Shown: positions 53,296-64,000, numbered from the stretch's first letter. The stretch: DNA of 64,000 bases from Sternotherus odoratus (GCA_032164245.1 JAVMKO010000001.1:163113434-163177433), one strand, 5' to 3'. The notes: generated by a model from the letters alone, not told the origin. Numbers and translations: made by a program.

Positions 53296-55318
53296 GTTGC
53301 TTTCCCAGGTACAGAAGGTTCTGATGATACAGGGTAGGAAAGTGATGATCTCATAATGGCTGTCATTACACTGGTGTTATTCAGTAGCATCATAACAGAC
53401 AGTGCACGGCCTTAGCATTTTCAGACGGCTGCTCAAAATTCAGAGAGATCTCAGAAAAAAATAGCTCTGTCGTGCTACTTAAACTACAGTTGTGCAGCAA
53501 GCTGTAAAGGACATTGTCATTGGGATATTTTTCATTTTGAAAATCATTCTCCTGACCCTGCCTACCGCCCCGTATTTATTAACTTAACCTATTCCAGTTT
53601 AGTGTGGCATCTGGTGGTAAGTAGGCCACACAGAGGTTGATGAGCCTGTTGCAACCTGGGCTAGGGTAGGTCTTTTAGCTGAAGCCATACCGGCAGGCCT
53701 GGATTGTGATCTAGAGGTCCAAGGTTTGATCTTTGCTGTCAATGGTCAACCAGGGGTGTGGTAATACAACAGGACAGTGATGGCTGAATTTGAAAAAGCG
53801 AAGGTTTTGGAGCGGGGTGTTAACAGACACTGGCAGAACACACCTTTCAAGGTGGCAGTAGGGATCCTCTGGCTTGCCCCCGATGCTGTTGGAGGGCAGG
53901 GCAAGTAGAAATCTGCTGGGGTGGGATTCACCAGGGGGATTTAAATGCCTAACTGCCACTTTAGATGACTACATCTATTATTTATAAGCCACTGGCATTC
54001 ACAATTCCCCTGCTCAGTTCCCACCTAACCCTGTCGGTGTTTAAGGCTCTGTGTACTCCACAAAAAACTGAACATCTGCACAACAAGTTTTACTCTCACA
54101 GAGTGAGCCTGAGTCAACTGACCCAGGCCCTGAGACTCGCTGTAGCAGCGTTGGGTCTTTTTGCTGCATAGACGTATCCTAAATTTCCACCATTAAAGTG
54201 CCTGTGGTGTCTACATTTCAGTGGCTGGGCATGAGCATAGCTGCCTAAGTCCTGACACTGCCCAGCAGTATGGTGCTAACTCATGCCTAAGCCCCAGAGA
54301 GAGTCATAAACTAAGGATCCTTGGTGCCAGCACCTAAGTCCTCCTTGTGAATCTAGCCTTGCTCTCCCCTGAGGAAACAAAGCAAAAGGGGAAATGATAG
54401 GAGGGAGAAACTAAGGCTAGTTTGGGGATGGAGGTTATGTGGTGATGGCATGTTGGTGGATCTCCTTCATCTCCCTCTCTCCTGAAGACTGGCGTGTATG
54501 TGGTGGTGGTGGTGGGGGGGGGGGGAGGGGACGGGACGAAGAAAGTTTTTGCATGGGGGACTGAAAATGGGTGAGGTATATTTCAAGACTTAATTTCTTA
54601 CCAACTTTCCCCCTGCCTTTAGAGGTACACACAGGTTTGCTTCTGCTGTAAAAATCTGGAAGTGCTAACCTCAGGATTGCTAAACCCTTGCCTGTATCCA
54701 CTTGCCAGGCATTAAACTCTGGCAGATTATCAGTTTTATAGGTTGGGTTACACAATTAAATTCTCTGGCACAAACTCTTCAGTCTCTGAATATTGTGTGC
54801 ATGTTCTTCCCCTCTCTGGACAGAGCATTCCCTACGACCCATCTGATCACTTCCCTAACATTCCTTTCCTTGCCACCTCCAGACCCCAAGTGGACATTTA
54901 CTGCCTTTTTTTCATGAACCAGCTGGTGAGAATTCTATGAGTCCAAAATACACGTGAAGGGAGGGCAGGGATGCCACTTCCAGTGACTAACGCAGCTGAC
55001 CCGTCGTCCGGGTTTCGAAACTGGCTCTGCTTGCTAAGGATAATGAGTGATCCTGCCATTCGCTGTAGTCTTGTTACACAGAGAATGAAAGACTAGCCAT
55101 TTGAAGATGCAGCCTGTCTGTAGCTCCCCCAGCTGAAAAATGATGGAAGATGTAGCTTATGCATATATGGGACAGTGTTGGATGAACCTACAATGCATAC
55201 CCATCATATGGGAATGGATCTCAAGTCAATACTTATGTATATTTATTAGCAGAGTGTAGGCTTTCAGTGTTGGGCCCTGAGCCTATATAGATATACATGG
55301 GGTTAACTCGACACACTA
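53296..55318. other. Intergenic DNA upstream of FAM243A
   Basis: The FAM243A promoter should lie near 53300-53500 on the minus strand, but no clear TATA box or CpG island is seen. A GT/G run lies at 54497-54525. No gene. Confidence 0.45.
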
Positions 55319-55320
55319 CG

Positions 55321-55518
55321 AGGGTGACCAGGTGTCCGGTTTTGAACTGAAACGCCCAGTCAAAAAGGGATCCTGGTGGGTCCGGGCAGCGCCACTAACG
55401 GGGCTGTTGACTGTCCAGTTGGTGGCACCGTCTCACCATGCGGTGGGGCTGGCAGGCTCCCTGCTAGTTGCCCTGTCACGTGGCTGCTGGGTCAGGAAGC
55501 AGCCAGCATGTCCAGCTC
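55321..55518 (+). mobile_element. GGGTGACCAGGTGTCCGG-type repeat, partial
   Basis: It starts GGGTGACCAGGTGTCCGG and continues with CAAAAAGGGATCCTGG and GGCAGGCTCCCTGC. This is a second, different turtle repeat sharing the GGGTGACCAG start. It seems to be cut by the gypsy LTR at about 55518. Confidence 0.5.
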
Positions 55519-55871
55519 TGTGGTGAACCCAGGGCAGGTGACTGCCAGAGAAGGTTGTGGTGAGAGGGGTAACTGCAGGTTAATTGGGTCCAACTGAGCA
55601 AGGCTACTGCTGGCCAAAACAGGATCAGCTGAACCCAATTGGGAAGGCTGTCAGAGCCCTTTAAAAACACTCATCCCCAGCTGAGGAGGGGAGAGTGAGG
55701 GTGAGCGAGAGACAGAGACAGAGACAGAGAGGCTGCCAGCAGGCAGGGAAGCAGGAGGGAGTCCCTCCCAGGAGGGAATTAGTCCTTCCTAGCCAGCAAG
55801 AAGCCAAACCCAGCCAGAGAGAACTGCTAAAGGACCTGAGTCTGGGGAGTCCGAGGAGCCACCTTGTCACA
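55519..55871 (+). mobile_element. 5' LTR of the gypsy element
   Basis: The proposed LTR starts TGTGGTGA and ends TTGTCACA, two bases before the primer-binding site. A TATA-like CTTTAAAAAC is at about 55660. The 3' LTR is missing, so the start is inferred from the TG...CA rule and could be off. Confidence 0.6.
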
Positions 55872-55873
55872 CG

Positions 55874-55891
55874 TGGTGTCAGAGGTGGGAT
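55874..55891 (+). other. Primer-binding site, tRNA-Leu type
   Basis: TGGTGTCAGAGGTGGGAT is complementary to the 3' end of vertebrate tRNA-Leu(CAG) plus CCA with one mismatch (judged from memory of that tRNA). Confidence 0.75.
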
Positions 55892-55960
55892 TAAGTGAGT
55901 AGACTTGGTGGCAAGTCCTCTCGGGCAGGGCAAAAGCCCCCCCTTTACAGGAAAAAAAAA

Positions 55961-56851
55961 ATGGAGGAGGTGGTGAAGGCACTGGTTCAGGCCACTGCGG
56001 CCCAACATGAAGCAGTTCGAGTGCAGCAAGAGACTAACCAATTGCTGATGTCCCAGGCAGCCCAGGACCGAACCACCCTGCAGGAGATAGTAAAACAGAT
56101 AAACGTCCTGGGCACCATGCCCCATGGGGGCCCCGACGCCCGGCCACTGTGGGCGAGCAATTACTTACAAAAAATGATGGCAGACGACGACACCGAGGCC
56201 TACCGTCTCGCGTTCGAGAGGACAGCCCTGCGAGAGGCCTGGCCCCGAGAGCAGTGGGCGAGCATACTGGCCCCCTTTCTGTGTGGGGAGGCCCAGAAGG
56301 CCTATTTTGACTTGGCAACCGAGGCAGCTGCGGATTATCTCCAGCTAAAGGCCGAGATCCTAGCAAGGGCGGGAGTGATGCCAGCCCTGAGGGCCCAGCG
56401 GTTCCATGAGTGGAGGTACAAGGCCGACAAGGCACCGAGGACCGAGCTGTTCGACTTGATCCACCTCGCCCGGAAGTGGCTGCGGCCTGAGACCCACGGC
56501 CCAGAGGAAGTGGTAGAAATCCTAGTCCGGGACAGGTATATGCGGGGGTTGCCGCCCGACATAAGGGGGTGGGTCCATAAGAACGATCCCTCCTCCTATG
56601 ACGAACCAGTAGCCCTCGTGGAGAGACACCTAGCCTCCCAGGAGCTGCCTCGGACTACCAAGGAAGGAATGCGCCCGAATAGGAGGCAGGTCTCGGGGCC
56701 TAAACCCCGGATTACCATGACTCCAAGCCGATATATGGAGGGAGAAAAAGAGGCTGGGGATCAGCCTGAGAGTGTGGAGAAGCTTGGGGACTGGGGGAAC
56801 GAGACTCGGGGGGCAAGGCCTAACAGCCTGAAAACCAGGGGGCTATCCTGA
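55961..56851 (+). pseudogene. Gypsy gag with SCAN-like domain
   Basis: Gag forms the particle and binds the element's RNA. The first ATG is at 55961; the open frame extends to 55895 without an ATG. An N-terminal, probably coiled-coil part is rich in Gln and Glu (QQETNQLL). The region at 56387-56644 reads like a SCAN domain: [37 protein letters not shown] and PVALVERHL correspond in order to the conserved SCAN blocks. A TGA at 56849-56851 ends the frame. The same frame continues beyond the stop into a zinc knuckle (56864-56905), so the stop is a lesion inside gag. Confidence 0.85.
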
Positions 56852-57000
56852 GCAGGTATACGTTGTTATGCATGTGGGGAAGTAGGGCATATAGCTGCCC
56901 AGTGCCCAAACCAGGCGGAACCCATGCAATGTGACCTGGGAGGGATAGAAGGTCCATGTGACCTAATAAATCAAGTGGGGGTCGCGATGGCCCCCCCATA
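56852..57000 (+). pseudogene. Gag zinc-knuckle remnant
   Basis: In the gag frame, past the stop, 56864-56905 encodes a CX2CX4HX4C knuckle (CYACGEVGHIAAQC). This is the usual nucleic-acid-binding end of gag. The frame stops again at a TAG near 56998. Confidence 0.85.
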
Positions 57001-57017
57001 GATACACCCGGCCCGTT

Positions 57018-57434
57018 AAGATGAACGGCATTGGTACCACCGCGTTAGTAGACTCAGGGAGTGCGGTCACGCTGGTCTCGGGGAAGCTGGTCGGGTGAGA
57101 CCAACTGTCCCGGGCCAAGCGCTCAGGAGTATCCTGTGTGCATGGGGATGTTAACTATTACCCCACCATCCCCATAAGTATAGACATCCTGGGAAACCCC
57201 ATGAAGGTAATGGTAGGAGTAGTCCCGAAGCTCCCCTACCCAGTCCTCATTGGTCGAGACTTCCCAGGGTTCGATAGCCTGCTCCCCGGAAGGGAGGCAG
57301 AAGGAGTTAGCGCCGAGATCCAGGAGATGGCGCCGCGGGATCGTGGGCCCCCGGCCTTCCGGGAATTTGACCCAGGGCTATTTTCCATGCCCGGGGGGGC
57401 GAAGAAGTCTCGGGGGGGAGAGAAGGGCAGCTAA
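57018..57434 (+). pseudogene. Gypsy aspartic protease, interrupted
   Basis: The active-site block ALVDSGSAVTLV is encoded at about 57042-57077, and the flap and C-terminal part, including PYPVLIGRDFPGF, at about 57234-57275. Both are in the same frame, but a TGA at 57096-57098 separates them. The retropepsin family normally cuts the element's polyprotein. Here it is broken. Confidence 0.8.
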
Positions 57435-57525
57435 GGAGTTAGGGACAAAGATTTTGACCCAGTACCGGAGGGTTGTGCTTATAGGGGAACAAGTAAGCCC
57501 CAGGGGGAAGAGGGCTCGGTGAGCT

Positions 57526-58872
57526 GTGGGGGAACTCGACGCCGGACCTAGTGCCCCCCAGACTGCCCCCGAGAGGGAGCCGGGGGTTGATACACCGGAG
57601 TTGGGGCCAATTGGCCCGTCAATGGAAAATTTTGGGCAGGATCAAGCCAATGATCCAGCCTACCACAATATCCAGAAGGAAGTAGTTGAGGTGAATGGAG
57701 TCCCGGTAGAAGGAAAAGTTAAGGGCCGAGGGCCGTATTATGTAATAAAGGGGGACCTGTTATACAGAGTAGTCCAGATGCTGGACCAAGCCGTAGAGCA
57801 ACTCTTGGTGCCACAGAAGCACCAGAGAGGCGTGATGGACCTAGCCCACAGCCACCTCTTAGGGGGCCACCTAGGGGTAGATAAGACCCTCGATCGGGTC
57901 CTGAAAAGATTCTTTTGGTCCGGAGTTTACGCGGCTGTCCGGCGGTATTGTGCCTCCTGCCCGGACTGCCAATTACATGCCCCCCGGCCACACTTACGGG
58001 CCCCGTTGGTACCTCTACCCATCATTGAAGTCCCGTTTGAGAGGATCGCTATGGACCTGGTAGGCCAATTAGAGAAATCTGCCCGGGGCCATCAGCACAT
58101 ACTGGTTGTGCTAGACTATGCCACCCGATACCCAGAGGCTGTGCCTCTACGGAACATGATGTCTAAGACTATAGCCCGGGAGTTGGTGCAGATTTTCTCC
58201 CGAGTGGGGATACCCAAGGAGATCCTGACTGATCAAGGGATCCCCTTTGTTTCTAAACTGATGAAGGACTTATGCGGCATGCTCCAAGTGTGGGCCCTAA
58301 GGACGTTGGTTTACCATCCCCAGACCGACGGCCTGGTCGAACACTTCAATAGGACCTTGAAGAGCATGATACGGAAGGTAGTGAGCTGGGACGGGAAGGA
58401 TTGGGACACCCTGCTCCCCTACCTACTGTTTGCGGTGAGGGAGGTACCGCAGACCTCAACGGGATTCTCCCCATTCGAGTTGCTATATGGACGCCACCCT
58501 CGGGGCATACTCGATATAGCCAAAGAGGGTTGGGAAGAACAGCCGAATCCGGGGAGAAATGTCATTGAACATGTGTTACGGATGAGAGAGAGGATAGTTC
58601 AGGTCACCCCCATTGTGCGAGAGCACATGAAGAAGGTCCAAGAGGCCCAGCGGACGTACTACGATCATCAGGCGATGAGCCGGAAGTTCCAGGTGGGAGA
58701 CCGGGTGATGGTGCTTGTACCCACTGCTGAAAGTAAACTGTTAGCTCTGTGGCAAGGGCCTTATGAGGTGATCGAAGCCGTGGGGGACGTAGACTATAAA
58801 GTCCAACAGCCTGGACGCCGGAAGCCGGAGCAGATCTATCACGTGAACCTACTGAAGCCATGGCAGACTTAG
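57526..58872 (+). pseudogene. Gypsy integrase, open frame, element incomplete
   Basis: An open frame of about 448 codons without a clear ATG (it begins after an in-frame TGA at 57520). It contains an HHCC zinc-binding region (HSHLLGGHLGVDK...CASCPDCQLH). The DDE core has Asp at 58054-58056, Asp at 58231-58233 (LTDQG) and Glu at 58339-58341 (DGLVEHF), spacing D-35-E. A GPY/F module (LWQGPYEVIEAVGD) and YHVNLLKPW end the frame. It would insert the element's DNA. It seems intact internally, but gag, protease and polymerase are broken or missing. The frame differs from the protease frame. Confidence 0.9.
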
Positions 58873-58954
58873 CTGTCTGTTCCAGGCACATTTTCTGGCT
58901 TTTAAAAAGAACCTTATTCACAAACCAAGCATCTCAATATCATTTCCCAAACAT

Positions 58955-59190
58955 CTTAGTGGCAGAATGGGTAAGTCACTGGATGGGATTCATTCCCTGA
59001 GCTCTGCCACTGATCTACTCCCCATGCCCCCCCTTTTCCCTTCCACCTTTTGTCTACTTAGATTGTAAGCTTCTGGGGCAGGGGCTGGGGCTGTCTCTCA
59101 CTTTATGTTTGTACGCTGCCTTCTACAAAGAGGCCCTGATCTCAGCTGGAGTCTCTGGGTGACACTCTAAAACAAACAATAAAGAACAGT
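58955..59190 (+). mobile_element. tRNA-type SINE with second tail type
   Basis: The head GTGGCAGAATGGGTAAGTC is followed by a tail TTAGATTGTAAGCTTCTGGG, GTTTGTACGCTGCC and CAAAGAGGCCCTGATCTCAG, ending AAACAAACAATAAAG. This tail is shared by traces at 23735 and 42565. Confidence 0.75.
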
Positions 59191-59336
59191 CTTAACATTT
59201 GTCTAAGATCCACTGAAAATGTTTAAACGCAGGTGTCCAAAGGTAAACTCCTAAATAAGTGGCCTGATTTATAGAGTTCCTGAGCAACTGCAAGTCCCCG
59301 CCTTATGAGCTGAGATCAATGGAAACTGCAAGTACT

Positions 59337-59885
59337 TAGAACATAAGAACGGCCATACTGGGTCAGACCAAACATAAGGTCCGTCTAGCCCAGTGTCTTG
59401 TCTTCCAACAGCCGCCAATGCCAAGTGCCCCAGAGGGAATGAACAGAACAGACAATCACTGATCCATTCCCAGCTTCTAGCAAACAGAGGCTAGGACACT
59501 CAGAGCATGGTGTTCTATCCCTGGCCATCCTGGCTAATAGCCATTGATGGGCCTGTCCTCTATGAACTTAATTGTTTGTTTGTTTTTAATTCTGTTACAG
59601 TTTTGACTTTTCTGACATCCCCTGGCAATGAGTTCCACAGGTTGACTGTGAATTGTGTGAAGAAGTATTTCCTTTCGTTTGTTTTAAACCTGCTGCCCAT
59701 TACTTCCTTTTGGTGACCCCCTGGTTCTTGTATTATAAGAAGAAGTAAAAAACACTTCCTTATTCACTTTCTCCACACCATTTATGATTTTATAGACCTC
59801 TATCATATCCCCCTTCAGTCAGCTCTTTTCCAAGTGCCAGTCTTTTAAATTTCTCCTCAAATGGAAGCTGTTCCATACATTCTAT
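59337..59885 (-). mobile_element. CR1 LINE 3' fragment, part 1 of 2
   Basis: The complement of a CR1 3' end (AGAACATAAGAACGGCC at 59339) runs through the CCTGGCAATGAGTTCCAC block to about 59885. It continues after an insertion at about 60745. Confidence 0.88.
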
Positions 59886-59887
59886 CA

Positions 59888-60743
59888 TAGGCATGTGCAG
59901 CACATTGCATTAGGGGATGCACCTAGGAAATTTTTTTTTAAGGCGAACATTTATTGAATATTCAATCATAAAAGACATTATTTTCATTCATCAAACAACC
60001 TAAAGAAACTAAAACTGAACTAAACTTAATTTTTTTAAATTAACAAACTTTACTTAAAAAATACAAACTTAAAAAATGAGACACAAAATACCAAATTTTT
60101 ACTGTAGTCATAACCAGGCATATACAATGGGGCAGGGGCACAGGGTGTGGCAGGAGGCTCAGGGCAATGGGTTGGGTGCAGGATGGATGTGGGGTGTGGC
60201 AGGGGGCTCAGGGTAGGGGGCTATGGTGCAGCAGGGGGCAGGAGGGATTTGAGGTGTGGGCGCCGGCCTGGCGCAGCTTACCTGGAGCGGCTCCGGGCTA
60301 GCAGCAGGGTCAGGGCAGGCTTCTTACCTGCCTGCCCTGGACTTGGCCCTGACCCCAGACCTCTCTGCTCCGGGAAGCAGCCAGAACCCCGGCCCTGCCA
60401 GCTCTGGGGGAGAGGGAGCAGAGGGCACGGCACGCCTGTGGTTCCCTTCCCCAAAGCTCCTATTGGCCGTGGCTCCCCATTCCCAGACAATGGGAGCTTC
60501 AGGAGAGGTACCCACAGGCAAAAACAGCACGTGGAGCTCTCTGCTCCCCCTTCCCCCAAGGGCCACAGAGACCTGCTTCCAGCTGTTTCCCGGAGCTAAG
60601 CAGGCTGCAGCACCACGGTGGTGGCAAATCCATGGGCTGGATCCAGAGCCCTGATGGGCCGGCTCTGACCCGTGGGCCGTAGTTTGCCCACCCCTGCATT
60701 AGGGTGTGCCTGGGCACACCCGGCACACCCCGTACGCAAGCCT
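59888..60743. mobile_element. Transposon inserted in CR1, with nested hAT end
   Basis: The outer ends ATAGGCATGTGCAG and GTACGCAAGCCTAT are imperfect inverted copies. Inside, a hAT right end GTAGTTTGCCCACCCCTG finishes at about 60697 and is followed by CATTAGGG, which also occurs at 59910-59917. That fits an 8-bp duplication of a nested insertion. The inner left end is unclear. GC-rich text at 60240-60640 has no coding support. Confidence 0.6.
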
Positions 60744-60744
60744 A

Positions 60745-60960
60745 TACCTTCCATTATTTTTGTTGACCTTCTCTGAACTTTTTCCAATTCTAATATATCA
60801 TTTTTTGAGATGGGGTGGCCACAGCTGCACGCAGTATTCAAGATGGAGGCGCACCATTGATTGATATAGTGCCATTATGGCATTTTCTGTCTTCTTATCT
60901 ATTCCTTTCTGAAAGATCCCCAACATTCGGTTAGGCATGGAGTTGACCAGTCAAGTTTGA
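60745..60960 (-). mobile_element. CR1 LINE 3' fragment, part 2 of 2
   Basis: The CR1 text resumes (TTGTTGACCTTCTCTG...TTTTCCAATTC) in the same orientation as 59337-59885. Confidence 0.75.
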
Positions 60961-62260
60961 AAAATATGGTCCAGGTGAATAGAAGATAGAGCTCCTGCAC
61001 ATATCTCAAATGATCCAGTGTTCTTTCAACATAGAAAATACAAAGATGATGGGAAGAGGTGGGATGGGGGCAGGGCCTCAGGGGAAAGAGTGATGTGGGG
61101 GCAGAAGCTCAAGGGGAAGGGACTGCACGGGGGGCAGGTTCATGGTTCGGGGGCCAATGACCCCTCCACTTTTAGGAAGCTTCCACTGCTCTTGCAGAAA
61201 TTCCCATTTACTGTGTGTGGAGTCAGGAACTTGACAGTGGTCCAAATAGAAATCACTTCTTTCCGGTATTGCACTCATGGGAGGAACGCGAGGTGGGGCA
61301 TGTGACCTTCCCCATGTGACCCTCCATGTGACTCTTCCCTGGCCCACCCCCAGCCCAGGGACCCCAAGCTCTCCCTATCCCCTCTGACATCCCCCCTTTG
61401 TATATACAAATATCAACATGCTCAACTACTCACTTTCCCCCAAATATGGAGTATTCAGTCTGTTTATATGGAATGTGAGAGTTGAGTGAGGAGGCATTTC
61501 AGCATATGTATGACTTATTAAAAAACAAATTTTAAGCAGACCTGTATCCTAAACTGCTTTATGGTGTTGTAACCATTTCAATGACATATTCAACTTCCTT
61601 GAATGGCAGACTCCTGAAACTCCTACCAGCCCACAAATGTGGTCCATAGTCATGTAAATAGATCCATTGTCTTCAATGGGATTGATCAAATGATTAAGGG
61701 TTTACAGGATTAGGTTCCAAGTTTGTAATTTGTTCTGGATGAAACTGACAATGCCTGAGCTGTCAAATCAGAAGAAGCTTCATTCGAATAAAGGTGGGCA
61801 AATGTGTGATAAGTCTTAGCTCTGTTGCTAAGATGAGGAACATATTTTCAGCAAAGTTCTTGGCAGATTCCTAAGGTAGCTGGCTGGTTTAAGGCTATCA
61901 GTGTTATAATTATAATCTTCACTTATAGTTCTCTCAGCCACAAAGCTGGAAAATGAGGCATTTGTTTTCTTTGTTTTGCTGCTCCAGTTCCAGTTAACAA
62001 AATGCATGTTAGACTAGTTTAGCTGCGAAAAAAATTTCTAGGTATACTGGGGACAACACCTCAGTCTACAGAACTGGGCTGACATCAGAATCCAAACATC
62101 CTCTGATCAGTGCTAGCAGAGACATTCCTCTAATGATTTGGACTTGATGTGACGCAGTATGGATGTCATGGATAATTTAGACAGATGGGGAGAAACAGAC
62201 TCAAAGCAACTGTTTAAACACCTTTGGCACCCTCCCCCCCCCCCCCCCCAGCTCCTGACC
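60961..62260. other. Intergenic DNA, nothing supported
   Basis: Reading frames up to 95 codons without recognisable domains. A C run lies at 62232-62249. Confidence 0.5.
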
Positions 62261-62264
62261 AATG

Positions 62265-62341
62265 TAACAGCACAATACATATGCTAAAAAACATAAAGAC
62301 AGCTTTTGTTTAAGTTTGTTAGCATATGTATTGTGCTGTTA
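62265..62341. repeat. Perfect inverted repeat, 23-bp arms, 31-nt loop
   Basis: TAACAGCACAATACATATGC... at 62265-62287 is the exact reverse complement of 62319-62341. The size resembles a short foldback element or a pre-miRNA-like hairpin. Confidence 0.93.
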
Positions 62342-62820
62342 AAGCTGTATAAAGAATGAATGTCCTCCCTAGCCCCCCCCCCCGTTCTGCTCCTTTAAGG
62401 AACAGAGTGCAGATCCTCCTCCTGGCGGGGAAGAGGGGAGGAGAGGGTGCTAGTCCTAAATCTTTCCAGTACCCTGTACCTGCTAGTAGTTAAAAGTAGT
62501 ACTAGAGTAGAGTAGTTAAAAGATTCCTAAAGAGAAGCTCCAGATATCAGTATAGTGTGTAATGGAAAAATTAACCAGCAAACAAGGCTATCTTGAAATG
62601 TAGTGTCCCCTCACGAAACCACAGTAAACGTTTTCTGGTCATAATGGACAGTTTGGAAATTTAAGAGGAACTACTGCATAAGAGATGGGAGAAACCAGTG
62701 GGTGATGAGGACAGAGCTCCTTCGCAACAGTATTTTGTGGGAGCGACCACTAAAATGTGATGCTGTTGAGGTTCTTGGGCCTTTGCTTGAGACAGTGGCT
62801 GGCAATTTTTGTTTGTAGTT

Positions 62821-63480
62821 ATGGACTATTTCACAAAATGGCATGAAGCCAGTGGCCATTAAGAAGCCAAGTGACTGACCGTAGCAGAGGTAACAGTGGT
62901 CTAGTGAATAAATTCTTCTCCTGATCTGGGGTCCTGAAGGAGATGCACACAGATTATGGGAGAAACTTTGAATCCAGACTGCTTCAGCTGGCTAGTAAGA
63001 TTCTAGATCTCCACAGAACTCTTACACCCAGAATCTGATGGGATGGTAGAAAGGTTAATTGGACTTTGGGGTTCAACCTGGCTACCTTTGTAGAACAGCA
63101 CCAAGGGGACTGGGACCATCATATCCCACTTCTTTAGATGGCTTATAGAACTGCAGTCAGTGAGAGTGCAAAGCATACACAGCACACCTCGTGTTTAGGT
63201 ACAAGCTAAGGACCCCAGCAAACCTCTTGCATGGAGTTCCTGAAGAGAAACAAAGGGGTTTGAACTATTTGGACAGTGTAGAAACTGTACAGTCCAAAAT
63301 TGAAAAAGCTTATCCCTTTACTAGAGAAATGTTGAGGAGACCTCAGATACAATTAAAAGGTTGTATGATATAAGGTCATATGGGGAAACTTAAAAGAGGA
63401 GCTGGTCTGGTTCTACAGAGAAGAAACGGTAGGAGCCCTAAGCTGGAAAAATCAGGGGAAGGACATTTCTTTCAGGCTAA
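62821..63480 (+). pseudogene. Decayed gypsy integrase of a second family
   Basis: Scattered frames encode MDYFTKWHEA (first Asp region, 62821), HTDYGRNFESRL (second Asp, about 62946), PESDGMVERL (Glu region, about 63029) and later LVWFYREE (about 63405). The order is that of a Ty3/gypsy integrase. Many frameshifts and stops separate the blocks. The family differs from the element at 55519. Confidence 0.75.
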
Positions 63481-64000
63481 CTAGGAGAAATTAAGCCCCA
63501 TTATGCAGTGAGATAGCTGAAAACAATGGAAGCCACCACCCAAGGCAATGGGCCACATAGCAAGGCCTGATCAGGAAAGCCATTTAAGGGGGGGGGGCTC
63601 TTTGTCCCCCAAGTTTCGTACAGGACATGTGTTCCCAGGCAGAGCTCTTAACAACAACATTTGTGTGGAATGTGGGTTCTGCAGAGGTGAGGTGCTATTC
63701 CCAGCTTGTGCCCCTGGGACAGGGAGTTAGTATTTTGTTTACAAACAGAGGCAGGGTGATTAAGATAAGAAGGGTTTGTAATTAAATTAAGAATCTGGAA
63801 GTTGTTACTTGAGCCTGTAAAACAGGAATCCCTCTGCAGGGGGTGGGAGGTGTCTGAAGAGAGAATGCAGGGGACTCAGGAGAAATACAGCCAAGCCCTC
63901 TGAGCCAAAGTTACATTCACAAAAGAGGTAGATTTGAGGGGCATAGGTGAAAAAAGGGGCCAAAACCAAGGGAAGGAATAGCAGTGGTATAGAGAGGCTC
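63481..64000. other. Window end, nothing further supported
   Basis: It may continue the decayed retroelement. KCNE1 is expected beyond the window by synteny, but nothing of it is seen here. Confidence 0.4.

Larger units (their letters stand above)
55519..58872 (+). mobile_element. Gmr1-like Ty3/gypsy retrotransposon, 3' truncated
   Basis: The element has a 5' LTR (55519-55871), a tRNA-Leu-type primer-binding site, gag with a SCAN-like domain and a zinc knuckle, an aspartic protease and an integrase. It has no reverse transcriptase or RNase H and no 3' LTR. Protease and integrase are separated by only about 100-200 bases, so the polymerase is not in the usual place between them. Gmr1-like elements are known to have integrase before reverse transcriptase, which would explain the loss by a 3' truncation near 58872. 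At least two in-frame stops and a frame change show it is inactive. Confidence 0.85.

Overview
The window is nuclear DNA of a vertebrate, most likely a turtle. Three single-copy genes sit in about 64 kb of repeat-dense DNA. They are KCNE2 (27235-27612, +), SMIM11 (coding exons at 37376-37396 and 38650-38817, +) and FAM243A/C21orf140 (52534-53295, -). From memory this is the order and orientation of the human 21q22.11 block, where KCNE1 and RCAN1 follow; KCNE1 is therefore expected just beyond base 64000. The turtle reading rests on the repeats: CR1 LINE 3' ends, tRNA-type SINEs, families of hAT and mariner-like non-autonomous transposons, a Helitron, and a Gmr1-like Ty3/gypsy element. This mixture fits turtles better than birds or mammals. 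Species level cannot be read.

Layout. 1-7 kb: no gene; a CR1 copy is interrupted by an LTR-like element that is itself interrupted by a solo LTR, and a second LTR-like repeat with a MITE follows. 7-9 kb: a complete-looking non-autonomous Helitron. 9-19 kb: mostly unique or decayed DNA, with one good CR1 3' end and several MITEs. 19-22 kb: a DNA-transposon-like element filled with an inverted GC-rich minisatellite, then a 48-bp tandem repeat. 24-25 kb: a hAT element carrying what looks like the first coding exon of the mismatch-repair gene MSH2, inserted in a mariner-like MITE. 27-28 kb: KCNE2. 29-37 kb: repeats and a ZNF143-type site. 37-39 kb: SMIM11, whose intron holds a hAT element packed with a G-rich minisatellite. 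39-52 kb: hAT, SINE, CR1 and LTR pieces and two perfect hairpins. 52.5-53.3 kb: FAM243A. 55.5-58.9 kb: a Gmr1-like gypsy retrotransposon whose gag contains a SCAN-like domain. 59-64 kb: a split CR1, a hairpin and a decayed gypsy integrase.

The three genes are not an operon and need not act together. KCNE2 is a potassium-channel beta subunit, SMIM11 a small single-pass membrane protein of unknown role, and FAM243A an uncharacterised intronless gene. The strongest candidates for something new are the MSH2-fragment-bearing hAT element, the two-armed minisatellite inside a transposon, the SCAN-like gag, and the small seven-codon first coding exon of SMIM11.
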